NCBI GenBank assembly: GCA_030692515.1
Contig: JAUXZS010000020.1
Location: 186,001 to 250,000 of the forward strand
Source of the DNA: Bacteroidota bacterium
Lineage (GTDB): Bacteria; Bacteroidota; Bacteroidia; B-17B0; Aurantibacillaceae
Direction of reading: 5' to 3'
DNA: 64,000 nucleotides
A program made the translations under genes and the position numbers. Positions 10,101-16,490 of the stretch are shown here, in pieces (position 1 is the first letter of the stretch; each line of letters begins with the position of its first letter). The notes beneath the pieces are model-generated. The model was not told the DNA's origin and searched no databases. It saw nothing but the letters and a program-made list of their open reading frames with translations.

Positions 10101-10378
10101 TGACATCCTTTGCCTTTATTGCGGGCTTAATTCCATTAGTGTTTGCACATGGTGCAGGTGCAATTGGTAACCGTACTATTGGTGCATCTGCTTTAGGCGG
10201 TATGCTTTTTGGAACCTTATTCGGAGTAATTATTGTGCCAGGATTATATTATATTTTTGGCTCAATGGTAGAAGGACGTAAGCTAATTAAAAACGAAGAC
10301 GATAGTTCATTAACCGAAGATTTAGTTCATAAAATTGACGATTTTCCAACAACACTAGAAAGTGATGATCATGCTTAA
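7175..10378 (+). CDS. RND multidrug efflux pump, HAE1/AcrB type
   Basis: 1067 residues, full length for the hydrophobe/amphiphile efflux subfamily. Starts MFSKFIQRPVLAIVISLVIL (TM1), followed by the first porter domain, TM2-7, second porter domain and TM8-12. The proton relay pair Asp-Asp is in TM4 (GIVVDDAIVVVE, near residue 408) and the matching Lys lies in TM10 (GLLGKNAVLIVEF). These mark an H+-driven HAE1 pump for organic substrates; the heavy-metal (CusA) signature is not seen. It exports drugs, dyes or lipophilic metabolites from periplasm through the downstream channel. The C-terminal coding end overlaps the channel gene by 8 bp. Confidence 0.96.
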   Translation: MFSKFIQRPVLAIVISLVILFIGTLAIKTLPTSQFPEVAPPVVMVSASYPGASAKSLAESVIIPLEQSINGAWGMRYMTSDATSAGEANIQVVFNPGTDINQALVQVSNRVQQVTNRLPILVQREGVVITPVIPSMLMYVNLYSKDKDADMKFLFNYAGVNMVPELQRINGIGQVRILGSRQYAMRVWLNPDRMRAYKVSPDEVMEALSDQSIIGKPGRIGRGDSKQAEALEYVLTYTDRFNDPKQYEDVIIRSNANGENLRLKDVATVSLGSEYYDIYSSMNGHPSAALVLKQTYGSNASEVIEKVKEKLDELKKTFPQGMEYEVSYDVSNFLDASIENVMHTLRDAFILVALVVFVFLGDWRSTLIPTLAVPISLIGAFFFMQLFGLTINMVTLFALVLAIGIVVDDAIVVVEAVHAKMEEENLSPYNAVRKVIGEISGAVIAITLLMVAVFVPVSFMSGPVGTFYRQFSITMASSIVLSGVVALTVTPVLCAMILKNNHGQPRKKTWMNRFLDSFNRGFEKLTGKYVWLLRIIAHRRIVTIGLFVVFALGIIGISSSLPSGFIPSEDQGMLYAIIQTPPGSTLERTNDLSNKLVKVIQKTEGVKSVSSIAGYEVLTEGRGSNAGTCLINLKPWSDRKHSVTEIIEELEQKAKEIPGATIEFFDPPAVPGFGAAGGFALQLLDKTNSGDYKQLEKVTTDFMNEMRKRKELTGLFTFFSANYPQYEIEIDNQAAMQKGVTIGNAMNTLSIFVGSTYELGFIKYQRFFKVFVQAAPEYRKLPTDIMNLYVKNNREEMVPFSAFMKIHKKQGANEINRYNMYNTAAIRGGPAKGYSSGEAIAAVKEVAAKTLPHGYDIDWAALSYDETRRGNEAIYIFIIVLIFVYFVLAAQYESFVIPLAVIFSLPAGVFGSFLMIKGFGLANDIYAQVGLVMLVGLLGKNAVLIVEFAVLKHKQGATILEAAIEGAKVRFRPILMTSFAFIAGLIPLVFAHGAGAIGNRTIGASALGGMLFGTLFGVIIVPGLYYIFGSMVEGRKLIKNEDDSSLTEDLVHKIDDFPTTLESDDHA

Positions 10379-11804
10379 AAATAAATTATATAAATTTTTA
10401 GGGATAACCTTGCTTACCCTATTATACACTGCCTGCAGTGTACCCAACTTTGGGCGGAAAACAGAAAACAAAACAGTTCCTACAAGCTATAATGATTCAA
10501 AGGATACAGTTAATACTGCAAAAACAAAGTGGAAAGATTATTTTAAAGATCCACAATTAACTGCGCTTATTGATTCTGCTTTAACAAAAAATCAGGAACT
10601 AAATATTGTGTTGCAGGAAATTAATATTTCTAAAAACGAAGTAAGAGCGCGTAAAGGAGCGTTCTTGCCTTTTATGAATGCTGGTGTTGGTGCTGGTGCA
10701 GAAAAAGTTGGTAGATATACTAGTCAAGGAGCAAGCGATGCTAACAACCAAATTATGCCTGGTAAAGAGTTTCCTGATCCTTTACAAAATTATCTCTTAG
10801 GCGTTAATGTTTCGTGGGAAGTGGATATATGGAAAAAACTACGCAATTCAAAAAAGTCAGCTTTATACAAATACTTATCTACGGTTGAAGGCAAAAATTT
10901 TATGGTAACTAATTTGATTTCTGAGATTGCCAATTCATATTACGAATTGGTTGCATTAGATAATCAACTTGATATTTTAAATAAGAATATTGATCTATAC
11001 CTAAATTCACTTGAAATTGTAAAATTAGAAAAGCAATCTGCAAGAGTAACTGAATTAGCTGTGCGAAGATTTGAAGCCGAAGTTTTAAAAAATCAAAGTA
11101 GGAAGTATTATATTATGCAACAAATTACTATAACCGAAAATAAAATTAATTTTTTAGCAGGTAGGTTTCCACAAAATGTTGCAAGAAATTCTGTAAACTT
11201 TACTGATTTAGTTATCGACTCCATTCATGCTGGTATTCCATCACAACTATTATCAAATCGTAGTGATATTAGACAAGCGGAGCAAGGATTATTATCGGCT
11301 AAGTTAGATGTAAAAGCTGCTAAAGCAGAATTTTACCCTTCTTTTTTTATTAATGCTGGTGCCGGTTTTAATGCCTTTAATCCAAAGTATTTAATTCAAG
11401 CACCTCAATCTTTATTATATAATATTGCAGGTGATTTAGTAGCGCCATTAATTAATAGAAATGCAATTAAAGCAAATTTTTATTCTGCTAATTCCAAACA
11501 AATTCAAGCAGTGTATAATTATGAACGTGCTATTTTAAAAGCTCATATTGAAGTGGTTAATCAACTATCAAATATTAATAATTTAAACAAGAGTTACGAT
11601 TTAAAAAGCAAACAAGTTCAGGCTTTAACCGAGTCTATTGATATTTCAACTACTTTATTTAAATCGGCAAGAGCCGATTATATGGAGGTATTATTAACAC
11701 AACGTGATGCCTTAGAATCAAAAATTGAATTAGTTGAAACTAAAAAACTACAAATGAATGCGATGGTAAATATGTATAAAGTATTAGGTGGAGGATGGAA
11801 TTAA
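10371..11804 (+). CDS. RND efflux outer-membrane channel lipoprotein, TolC/NodT family
   Basis: 477 residues from ATG 10371, whose ATGCTTAA overlaps the pump stop (GTG 10362 and ATG 10365 are in-frame alternatives). Lipobox LLYTAC near residue 18 predicts an outer-membrane lipoprotein. The typical repeated structure is visible: two halves, each with a long coiled-coil region (ALTKNQELNIVLQEINISKNEV..; RSDIRQAEQGLLSAKLDVKAAKAEFYP near 300) and beta-barrel strands (PSFFINAGAGFNAF). RSDIRQAE is a hallmark of the NodT/OprM branch. It forms the exit duct for the pump. A strong intrinsic terminator follows 25 bp after the stop. Confidence 0.94.
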   Translation: MLKNKLYKFLGITLLTLLYTACSVPNFGRKTENKTVPTSYNDSKDTVNTAKTKWKDYFKDPQLTALIDSALTKNQELNIVLQEINISKNEVRARKGAFLPFMNAGVGAGAEKVGRYTSQGASDANNQIMPGKEFPDPLQNYLLGVNVSWEVDIWKKLRNSKKSALYKYLSTVEGKNFMVTNLISEIANSYYELVALDNQLDILNKNIDLYLNSLEIVKLEKQSARVTELAVRRFEAEVLKNQSRKYYIMQQITITENKINFLAGRFPQNVARNSVNFTDLVIDSIHAGIPSQLLSNRSDIRQAEQGLLSAKLDVKAAKAEFYPSFFINAGAGFNAFNPKYLIQAPQSLLYNIAGDLVAPLINRNAIKANFYSANSKQIQAVYNYERAILKAHIEVVNQLSNINNLNKSYDLKSKQVQALTESIDISTTLFKSARADYMEVLLTQRDALESKIELVETKKLQMNAMVNMYKVLGGGWN

Positions 11805-11828
11805 TTTAATAATGTATTAAACAAACAT

Positions 11829-11864
11829 AAAACCCTCGTTAGTGAAAACTTTCGAGGGTTTTTT
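11829..11864 (+). terminator. Rho-independent terminator of the efflux operon
   Basis: AAAACCCTCG (11829-11838) pairs perfectly with CGAGGGTTTT (11853-11862), a 10-bp stem with a 14-nt loop followed by more T. It starts 24 bp after the channel gene stop. Confidence 0.9.
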
Positions 11865-11979
11865 ATTATTCTAAAATTAAAGAACTAAATAGATATGTTA
11901 AAACGCAACAATTCTTTATCTTTACTCGCAAACACATTAATAACTATATCTTTATCACACAAATCAAATTCAAATAAAA

Positions 11980-13443
11980 ATGAGTCAAGAAATAAGAAAC
12001 CTAGAACCAAACCAATTGTGGAATAAATTTGCAGACCTTAACGCTGTGCCCCGTCCTTCTAAAAAAGAAGAACGTGTAATTGAGTTTGTGGTAAATTTTG
12101 GGAAGAGTTTAGGTTTAGAAACTTTTTTAGATGATGTTAAAAATGTAATTATCAGAAAGCCTGCCACTGCAGGAATGGAAAACAGGAAGGCAATTGTTTT
12201 ACAATCTCACTTAGACATGGTGCATCAAAAAAATTCTGATACCGTTTTTGATTTTGATAAACAAGGCATAGAAATGTATGTTGATGGAGATTGGGTAAGA
12301 GCAAAAGGCACAACCCTTGGAGCCGACAATGGCATTGGTGTAGCAACCATTATGGCAATATTAGAAAGTAAAGATATTGCGCACCCTGCTATTGAAGCTT
12401 TGTTTACTATTGATGAAGAAACAGGAATGACGGGCGCTTTAGGGCTTAAAGGAGGAATACTAAAAGGAGAAATACTATTAAACTTAGATACTGAAGAAGA
12501 TACAGATATTACAATTGGCTGCGCCGGCGGTGTTGATGTAACAGCAACAAGAAAATACAATCAAGTAACTACACCAAACAATGTTGTTGGATATGCTATT
12601 ACTGTTAAAGGATTAAGCGGCGGGCATTCTGGAATGGACATACACAAAGGTTTAGGCAACGCCAATAAAATAATGAACCGTTTATTATATAATGGTCTCG
12701 AAAAATTTTCTTTGCAAGTTGCAGAAATAAATGGCGGCAGTTTGCGCAATGCCATACCCCGCGAGAGTAGTGCGAAAATTGTTATTGCTGAAAAATCAAC
12801 TACTTCATTTATAAAGGAGTTTGAAGCTTTAAGTAACATCATAAAAACAGAATTTAAAACAGTAGAACCTAACTTAACTATTGAACTTACAAAAATTGAT
12901 GCCCCTGCAAAAGTGATGGACAGCGAAGTTCAAAAAACAATTGTTAAAGCTATTTATGCGGCTCAAAATGGTGTTTATCGCATGAGCAATACAATGAAGG
13001 ACCTAGTTGAAACATCCAATAATATTGCTCGCATATTAATTAAAGACGGAGAAATTTTAATTGCCTGTTTAACACGTTCATCGGTTGAAACATCAAAAAA
13101 TGATTTAGCTAATTCATTACAATCTGCTTTTGAATTAGCGAGCTGCCAAGTAACCCAAACTGGCTCATACCCTGGGTGGACACCAAATGTATCTTCTCCA
13201 ATTTTAGACGTACTAGCAAGTGTTTACCAAAAACAAAACAACTCAAAACCAAATGTTGTTGCTTGCCATGCTGGTTTAGAATGTGGTATTTTAGGAACCA
13301 ATTATCCAAACATGGATATGGTTTCTTTTGGGCCAACCATCAGAGGCGCCCACTCTCCAGATGAAAGAGCAAGCATCTCTTCGGTACAAAAATATTGGAA
13401 CTATGTTTTAGAAATTTTGGTTAATATTCCGCTTAAAAAATAA
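11980..13443 (+). CDS. pepD: Aminoacyl-histidine dipeptidase (cytosolic non-specific dipeptidase, M20C)
   Basis: 487 residues, typical PepD length. It hydrolyses dipeptides such as Xaa-His in the cytoplasm with two metal ions. Metal-site motifs: SHLDMVHQ (near 70-77), LGADNGIGVA (near 113-122), DEETGMTGA (near 145-153, containing the catalytic Glu), LDTEE (near 173) and the C-terminal ACHAGLECG with the last His ligand near 430. The lid/dimerisation domain is inserted at about 190-380, with the substrate-binding GGHSGMDIH. No signal peptide. The gene stands alone, preceded by the efflux terminator and followed by repeat-rich DNA. Confidence 0.95.
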   Translation: MSQEIRNLEPNQLWNKFADLNAVPRPSKKEERVIEFVVNFGKSLGLETFLDDVKNVIIRKPATAGMENRKAIVLQSHLDMVHQKNSDTVFDFDKQGIEMYVDGDWVRAKGTTLGADNGIGVATIMAILESKDIAHPAIEALFTIDEETGMTGALGLKGGILKGEILLNLDTEEDTDITIGCAGGVDVTATRKYNQVTTPNNVVGYAITVKGLSGGHSGMDIHKGLGNANKIMNRLLYNGLEKFSLQVAEINGGSLRNAIPRESSAKIVIAEKSTTSFIKEFEALSNIIKTEFKTVEPNLTIELTKIDAPAKVMDSEVQKTIVKAIYAAQNGVYRMSNTMKDLVETSNNIARILIKDGEILIACLTRSSVETSKNDLANSLQSAFELASCQVTQTGSYPGWTPNVSSPILDVLASVYQKQNNSKPNVVACHAGLECGILGTNYPNMDMVSFGPTIRGAHSPDERASISSVQKYWNYVLEILVNIPLKK

Positions 13444-13502
13444 TTTTTTTGAATAATTTGTAACTAGTTCGAATGGATTGCAAATCTTCGAAAACTGTTA
13501 CG

Positions 13503-13615
13503 CCTCCCCCTGCCTCCTCCAGAGGGGGACAAGCTAAGTGTGCTCCGCTTAAAAAATGTTCTATTATGCATGCTGTATATCCTCCTCTCGAGGAGGTGTC
13601 CGAAGGACGGAGGAG
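13503..13615. repeat. CCTCC/GGAGG intergenic inverted-repeat element
   Basis: GC-rich block in an AT-rich neighbourhood, made of short inverted repeats: CCCCCTGCCTCC...AGAGGGGGAC near 13504-13529, CCTCCTC/GAGGAGG near 13580-13595 and GTCCGAAGGAC near 13598-13608, ending in a GGAGGAGGA plus T-run. The wording resembles intergenic repeats I know from other Bacteroidota. It forms the left part of the 507-bp gene-free stretch 13444-13950; the rest holds the decayed gene fragment and operator array listed below. Confidence 0.6.
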
Positions 13616-13686
13616 GATTTTTCGTAATCTTAAAAACAAATAAAAATTCCCACGGATTTGTAATACATGTGCCATATTTTCATTTT

Positions 13687-13831
13687 TCACCTCGCCTCTA
13701 CTCCTTTAATAAAATCTGTAATTCAATAGGCAATTAATTTATCCGTTTTGTTACCGGCTTTAATATGCGAGAGTACCGGCGCACATTCTGTAATGTGTAA
13801 ATAAATAGTGTTTAAGTCTTGGTGCAGTTAG
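13687..13831 (-). pseudogene. Decayed 3' fragment of an arginase/formimidoylglutamase-family gene
   Basis: Read on the minus strand this stretch encodes a near copy of the last ~45 residues of the intact gene at 15399-16427. Peptide identities include YLHI-E-APVLSHIKA, then NKT-KLIAY and ITDFIKGVEAR followed at once by a stop (TGA here, TAG in the intact gene). It has an in-frame TGA where the intact gene has Leu (KLIAY*ITDF) and a Gly-to-Cys change, and it lacks all upstream coding sequence. The nucleotide match to 15399-15543 is gap-free at roughly three quarters identity by eye, with many differences at third positions, so the copy diverged partly while still under selection or came from a related genome. 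Confidence 0.82.
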
Positions 13832-13840
13832 AGATAAACT

Positions 13841-13943
13841 TCAATTTGGCTATAACTTAATTGTTTTTAATACTTATAGCCAATATTGATTTAATACCAT
13901 TTTGGCTGTAAGTCTATTATTTTGTATATTTATAGCCAAAATG
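13841..13943. promoter_or_regulatory. Four-copy TTGGCTATAA motif array upstream of the ATPase gene
   Basis: A 10-bp motif occurs four times in alternating orientation: TTGGCTATAA at 13846-13855, TTATAGCCAA at 13874-13883, TTGGCTGTAA at 13902-13911 and TTATAGCCAA at 13930-13939. Start-to-start spacing is exactly 28 bp each time. The second pair extends to 14-bp arms (13898-13911 / 13930-13943) with one G-T mismatch. The last copy ends 11 bp before the ATPase ATG. This looks like a multi-site operator or a tandemly duplicated palindromic promoter. Confidence 0.75.
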
Positions 13944-13950
13944 AAAAATT

Positions 13951-15363
13951 ATGCTAATCGGTAGAGAAAAAGAAATAGCGCTTCTAAATGAAAAATTCGC
14001 ATCCCCTAAATCAGAGTTTGTGGCTTTATACGGCAGGCGCAGAATAGGTAAAACCTACCTCATAAGAAATGTATTTGAGAATAAATTCACATTCAAACTT
14101 ACTGGTCTTGCTCAGGTAAACTTGCAGGAGCAGCTTACTAATTTTGATATGGCTATGCAAGACCAGTACCCTAAAATCGTTCGTGAAAATCCTACTAACT
14201 GGATGAAAGCCTTTCAGCAAATCAAACAAATCATAGAAAGTTCGAAACAAAAGAAAAAAATTATTTTTATTGACGAATTACCTTGGTTTGACACAGCTCA
14301 CTCGGGCTTCATTCCGGCATTAGAACATTTTTGGAACAGTTGGGCCTCCGCAAAAAAAGATATTTTATTGTTGGTGTGTGGGTCTGCTGCCTCGTGGATG
14401 ATAAACACACTCATAAACAATAAAGGAGGCTTGCACAATCGTATAACTCAAAAAATAAAAATAGAACCTTTTACACTAAAGGAATGTGATGAATTACTAA
14501 AACATAAAAAGATAGCTTTAGATAACTACCAACTTGTACAACTCTATATGGCTTTGGGTGGTATTCCTTTTTATTGGGAAGCTATAGAAAAAGGACTTAG
14601 CGCCTCTCAAAACATCAATAAAATTTGCTTTGAAGCCAATGGATTACTTATAGGAGAATTTGACAATTTATTTAAATCATTATTTACTAAAGCCGAACGC
14701 CACGAAGCTATTATCTCTGCTTTGGCAAAAAAGAGTAAGGGATTAACACGCGAAGAAATTAGTACAGGGAGCATGCTTGCAAATGGCGGAGGTCTCACAC
14801 GTTTATTAAATGAGCTCGAAGAAAGTGGTTTTATTAGGCGCTATGTTCCTTTTGGTAAAAAATCAAGAAATAGCCTTTATCAATTATCTGACTTCTTTTC
14901 TTTGTTTCACATAAAATTTATAAAAAATCAAAAAACTTTTGACAAAAATCATTGGCTGAAACTAATTGATAGTCCAAAACACAGAGCCTGGAGCGGGTAT
15001 GCTTTTGAACAAGTTTGCCTTGCTCATGTACCTCAAATAAAAAAAGCATTGGGTATAGATGGTATAGAAACAGAAACATCTTCCTGGAAAAGTGTACAAG
15101 CTAAAGACGGTGCCCAAATAGACTTAGTTATTGATCGAAGAGATGGCGTAATTAATTTGTGTGAGATGAAGTTTTCTATCAGTCCATTTATTATTGATAA
15201 AAAATATGATGCTGAATTACGAAATAAAATTGGTGCTTTTAAAACCGAAACTCGCACAAAAAAATCACTATTCCTTACAATGCTTACTACTTTTGGTTTG
15301 CAAGTAAATACCTATTCAGGCAACGTTCAAAACGATTTGAAAATGGATGTTCTGTTTAAATAA
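13951..15363 (+). CDS. AAA ATPase (ATPase_2) with winged helix and DUF234/PD-(D/E)XK-like C-terminal domain
   Basis: 470 residues. P-loop GRRRIGKT at 28-35, Walker B KIIFIDELPW at 103-112, sensor-like LLVCGSAASWM near 140-150, a winged helix at about 248-312 (LTREEISTGSM..LTRLLNELEESGFIRR), and a C-terminal domain with Glu353, Asp391 and Glu405-x-Lys407, the spacing of a PD-(D/E)XK nuclease fold. This is the ATPase_2 plus DUF234 architecture, widespread and mobile in archaea and Bacteroidota, with no settled function. ATG 13951 is chosen; an 8-codon reading frame (MKNYANR, stop) starts at 13941 and overlaps it. It sits between a decayed and an intact copy of the same gene end, which suggests recent acquisition. 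Confidence 0.9.
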   Translation: MLIGREKEIALLNEKFASPKSEFVALYGRRRIGKTYLIRNVFENKFTFKLTGLAQVNLQEQLTNFDMAMQDQYPKIVRENPTNWMKAFQQIKQIIESSKQKKKIIFIDELPWFDTAHSGFIPALEHFWNSWASAKKDILLLVCGSAASWMINTLINNKGGLHNRITQKIKIEPFTLKECDELLKHKKIALDNYQLVQLYMALGGIPFYWEAIEKGLSASQNINKICFEANGLLIGEFDNLFKSLFTKAERHEAIISALAKKSKGLTREEISTGSMLANGGGLTRLLNELEESGFIRRYVPFGKKSRNSLYQLSDFFSLFHIKFIKNQKTFDKNHWLKLIDSPKHRAWSGYAFEQVCLAHVPQIKKALGIDGIETETSSWKSVQAKDGAQIDLVIDRRDGVINLCEMKFSISPFIIDKKYDAELRNKIGAFKTETRTKKSLFLTMLTTFGLQVNTYSGNVQNDLKMDVLFK

Positions 15364-15398
15364 ATGTAAGCTTGTTAACTGTAAGCGGCAGAAAAAAA

Positions 15399-16427
15399 CT
15401 ACCTTGCTTCTACACCTTTAATAAAATCAGTAATTAAATAGGCAATTAATTTTCCGGTTTTATTGTCGGCTTTAATATGAGATAATACTGGTGCTCCCTC
15501 TGCAATATGTAAATACACGGCGTTTAAATTTTTAGCACAATTAAAAACATATTGCCTTGCTTGCACGGGTGAAATACCAGAACTTGTTTTTGCACTGGAT
15601 GGCACATTGGTAATAGCATCTAAATCTAATTCAACGCCGCACACTTCGTTTTTAACAAAGCCAATACTTTGTTTTAAAGCGGCATTAAAATCTAACTCTT
15701 CTCTTACAAAAATTGATTCGTAAGTATTAAAAAAAAGTTGCGATGGGTTATTTTTAAACTGGTCTAATGCAACTTTACTATTATATTGCTCATGCATTGC
15801 AAAAACAGAATATTTATTTATAAAACCATTTTTAAAAGCATAGCTAAAACCGTTCCCACTGTGCCTGCCATCTAATTGTCTAAAATCTAAATGAGCATCA
15901 CAATTTATAACATTAATTTTTTTATTCAAGGCGTGAAAAGCTCCGCTAATATTACCATAAGCATTGTTATGTCCACCACCAATAACAATTGGTGTTTTTT
16001 TAAATTGAATAATTGTTTTAATAACTTCTGTTACACGTTCATCAATTTGCGCTACAAAAGAACGAAGATGTGTAATATCACTTTTACTTTTAGAATCGTA
16101 TTCAGAAGCTTTTTCCATAATATCATCCACAAAAACTTCGCCCAACACAAAAATAGATTCAGCATTTAAGAAATGATTGTTTTGTTGAATTAAAAAACTT
16201 TCTAGTGCCGGTTTAAAAGCAGTGTTTGTTCCTGCTCTACCATAATTGGCGCGCACACCAATATCTTCGGGAATACCAATAATAACAAACTTAGCTTTAC
16301 TTTCCTCAAGCTCAGCTTTCCAATTTTTGGTTGTAGCCTCAACCACTTCACCAACTTTTAATTCGCCCGTGCGTTTACGTGTTAACTTTGAAACAAACTC
16401 TTTGGTATAAACTTTTACTGTTTCCAT
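15399..16427 (-). CDS. Ureohydrolase (arginase / formimidoylglutamase family)
   Basis: 342 residues. All six Mn-ligand positions are present: GGGHN (His153), DAHLDFR (Asp177, His179, Asp181) and ELDLDA (Asp268, Asp270), so it should be catalytically active. The family hydrolyses a guanidino or formimino group to release urea or formamide. Bacteroidota proteins of this kind are usually annotated formimidoylglutamase (HutG), the last step of one histidine-breakdown route, but no other hut gene is in the window, so the substrate is open. Its final 145 bp are duplicated in decayed form at 13687-13831. It is the next gene after gldM on the same strand, with a terminator between. Confidence 0.85.
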   Translation of the reverse strand: METVKVYTKEFVSKLTRKRTGELKVGEVVEATTKNWKAELEESKAKFVIIGIPEDIGVRANYGRAGTNTAFKPALESFLIQQNNHFLNAESIFVLGEVFVDDIMEKASEYDSKSKSDITHLRSFVAQIDERVTEVIKTIIQFKKTPIVIGGGHNNAYGNISGAFHALNKKINVINCDAHLDFRQLDGRHSGNGFSYAFKNGFINKYSVFAMHEQYNSKVALDQFKNNPSQLFFNTYESIFVREELDFNAALKQSIGFVKNEVCGVELDLDAITNVPSSAKTSSGISPVQARQYVFNCAKNLNAVYLHIAEGAPVLSHIKADNKTGKLIAYLITDFIKGVEAR

Positions 16428-16451
16428 TTATACATGCAAATTAGTAAAAAT

Positions 16452-16485
16452 AAAAATGCCCTGCCAAAATTAGCAAGGCATTTTT
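16452..16485 (-). terminator. Rho-independent terminator after gldM
   Basis: AAAAATGCC (16452-16460) pairs with GGCATTTTT (16477-16485). Read on the minus strand it begins 6 bp after the gldM stop and ends in a T-run. It separates gldM from the ureohydrolase gene. Confidence 0.8.
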
Positions 16486-16490
16486 AAACA

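Noticed and set aside
7175-10378. Heavy-metal (CusA/CzcA) efflux pump
   Set aside because: The TM4 motif and overall sequence are of the HAE1 (multidrug) branch and the metal-binding methionine pattern is not seen.
12225-12560. 111-codon minus-strand frame inside pepD
   Set aside because: It lies entirely opposite a conserved catalytic region of pepD and has no own features.
13540-13737. 65-codon plus-strand frame after pepD
   Set aside because: It crosses the CCTCC repeat and ends inside the decayed ureohydrolase fragment; its peptide is repeat-derived.
13846-13939. Regular 28-bp spacing, a possible short CRISPR array
   Set aside because: The repeated unit is only 10 bp, orientation alternates and the array abuts a start codon; there is no cas gene. 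It is an operator-like or promoter structure.
15399-16427. Naming the ureohydrolase hutG with certainty
   Set aside because: No other histidine-degradation gene is in the window and related enzymes (arginase, agmatinase) share all metal motifs.
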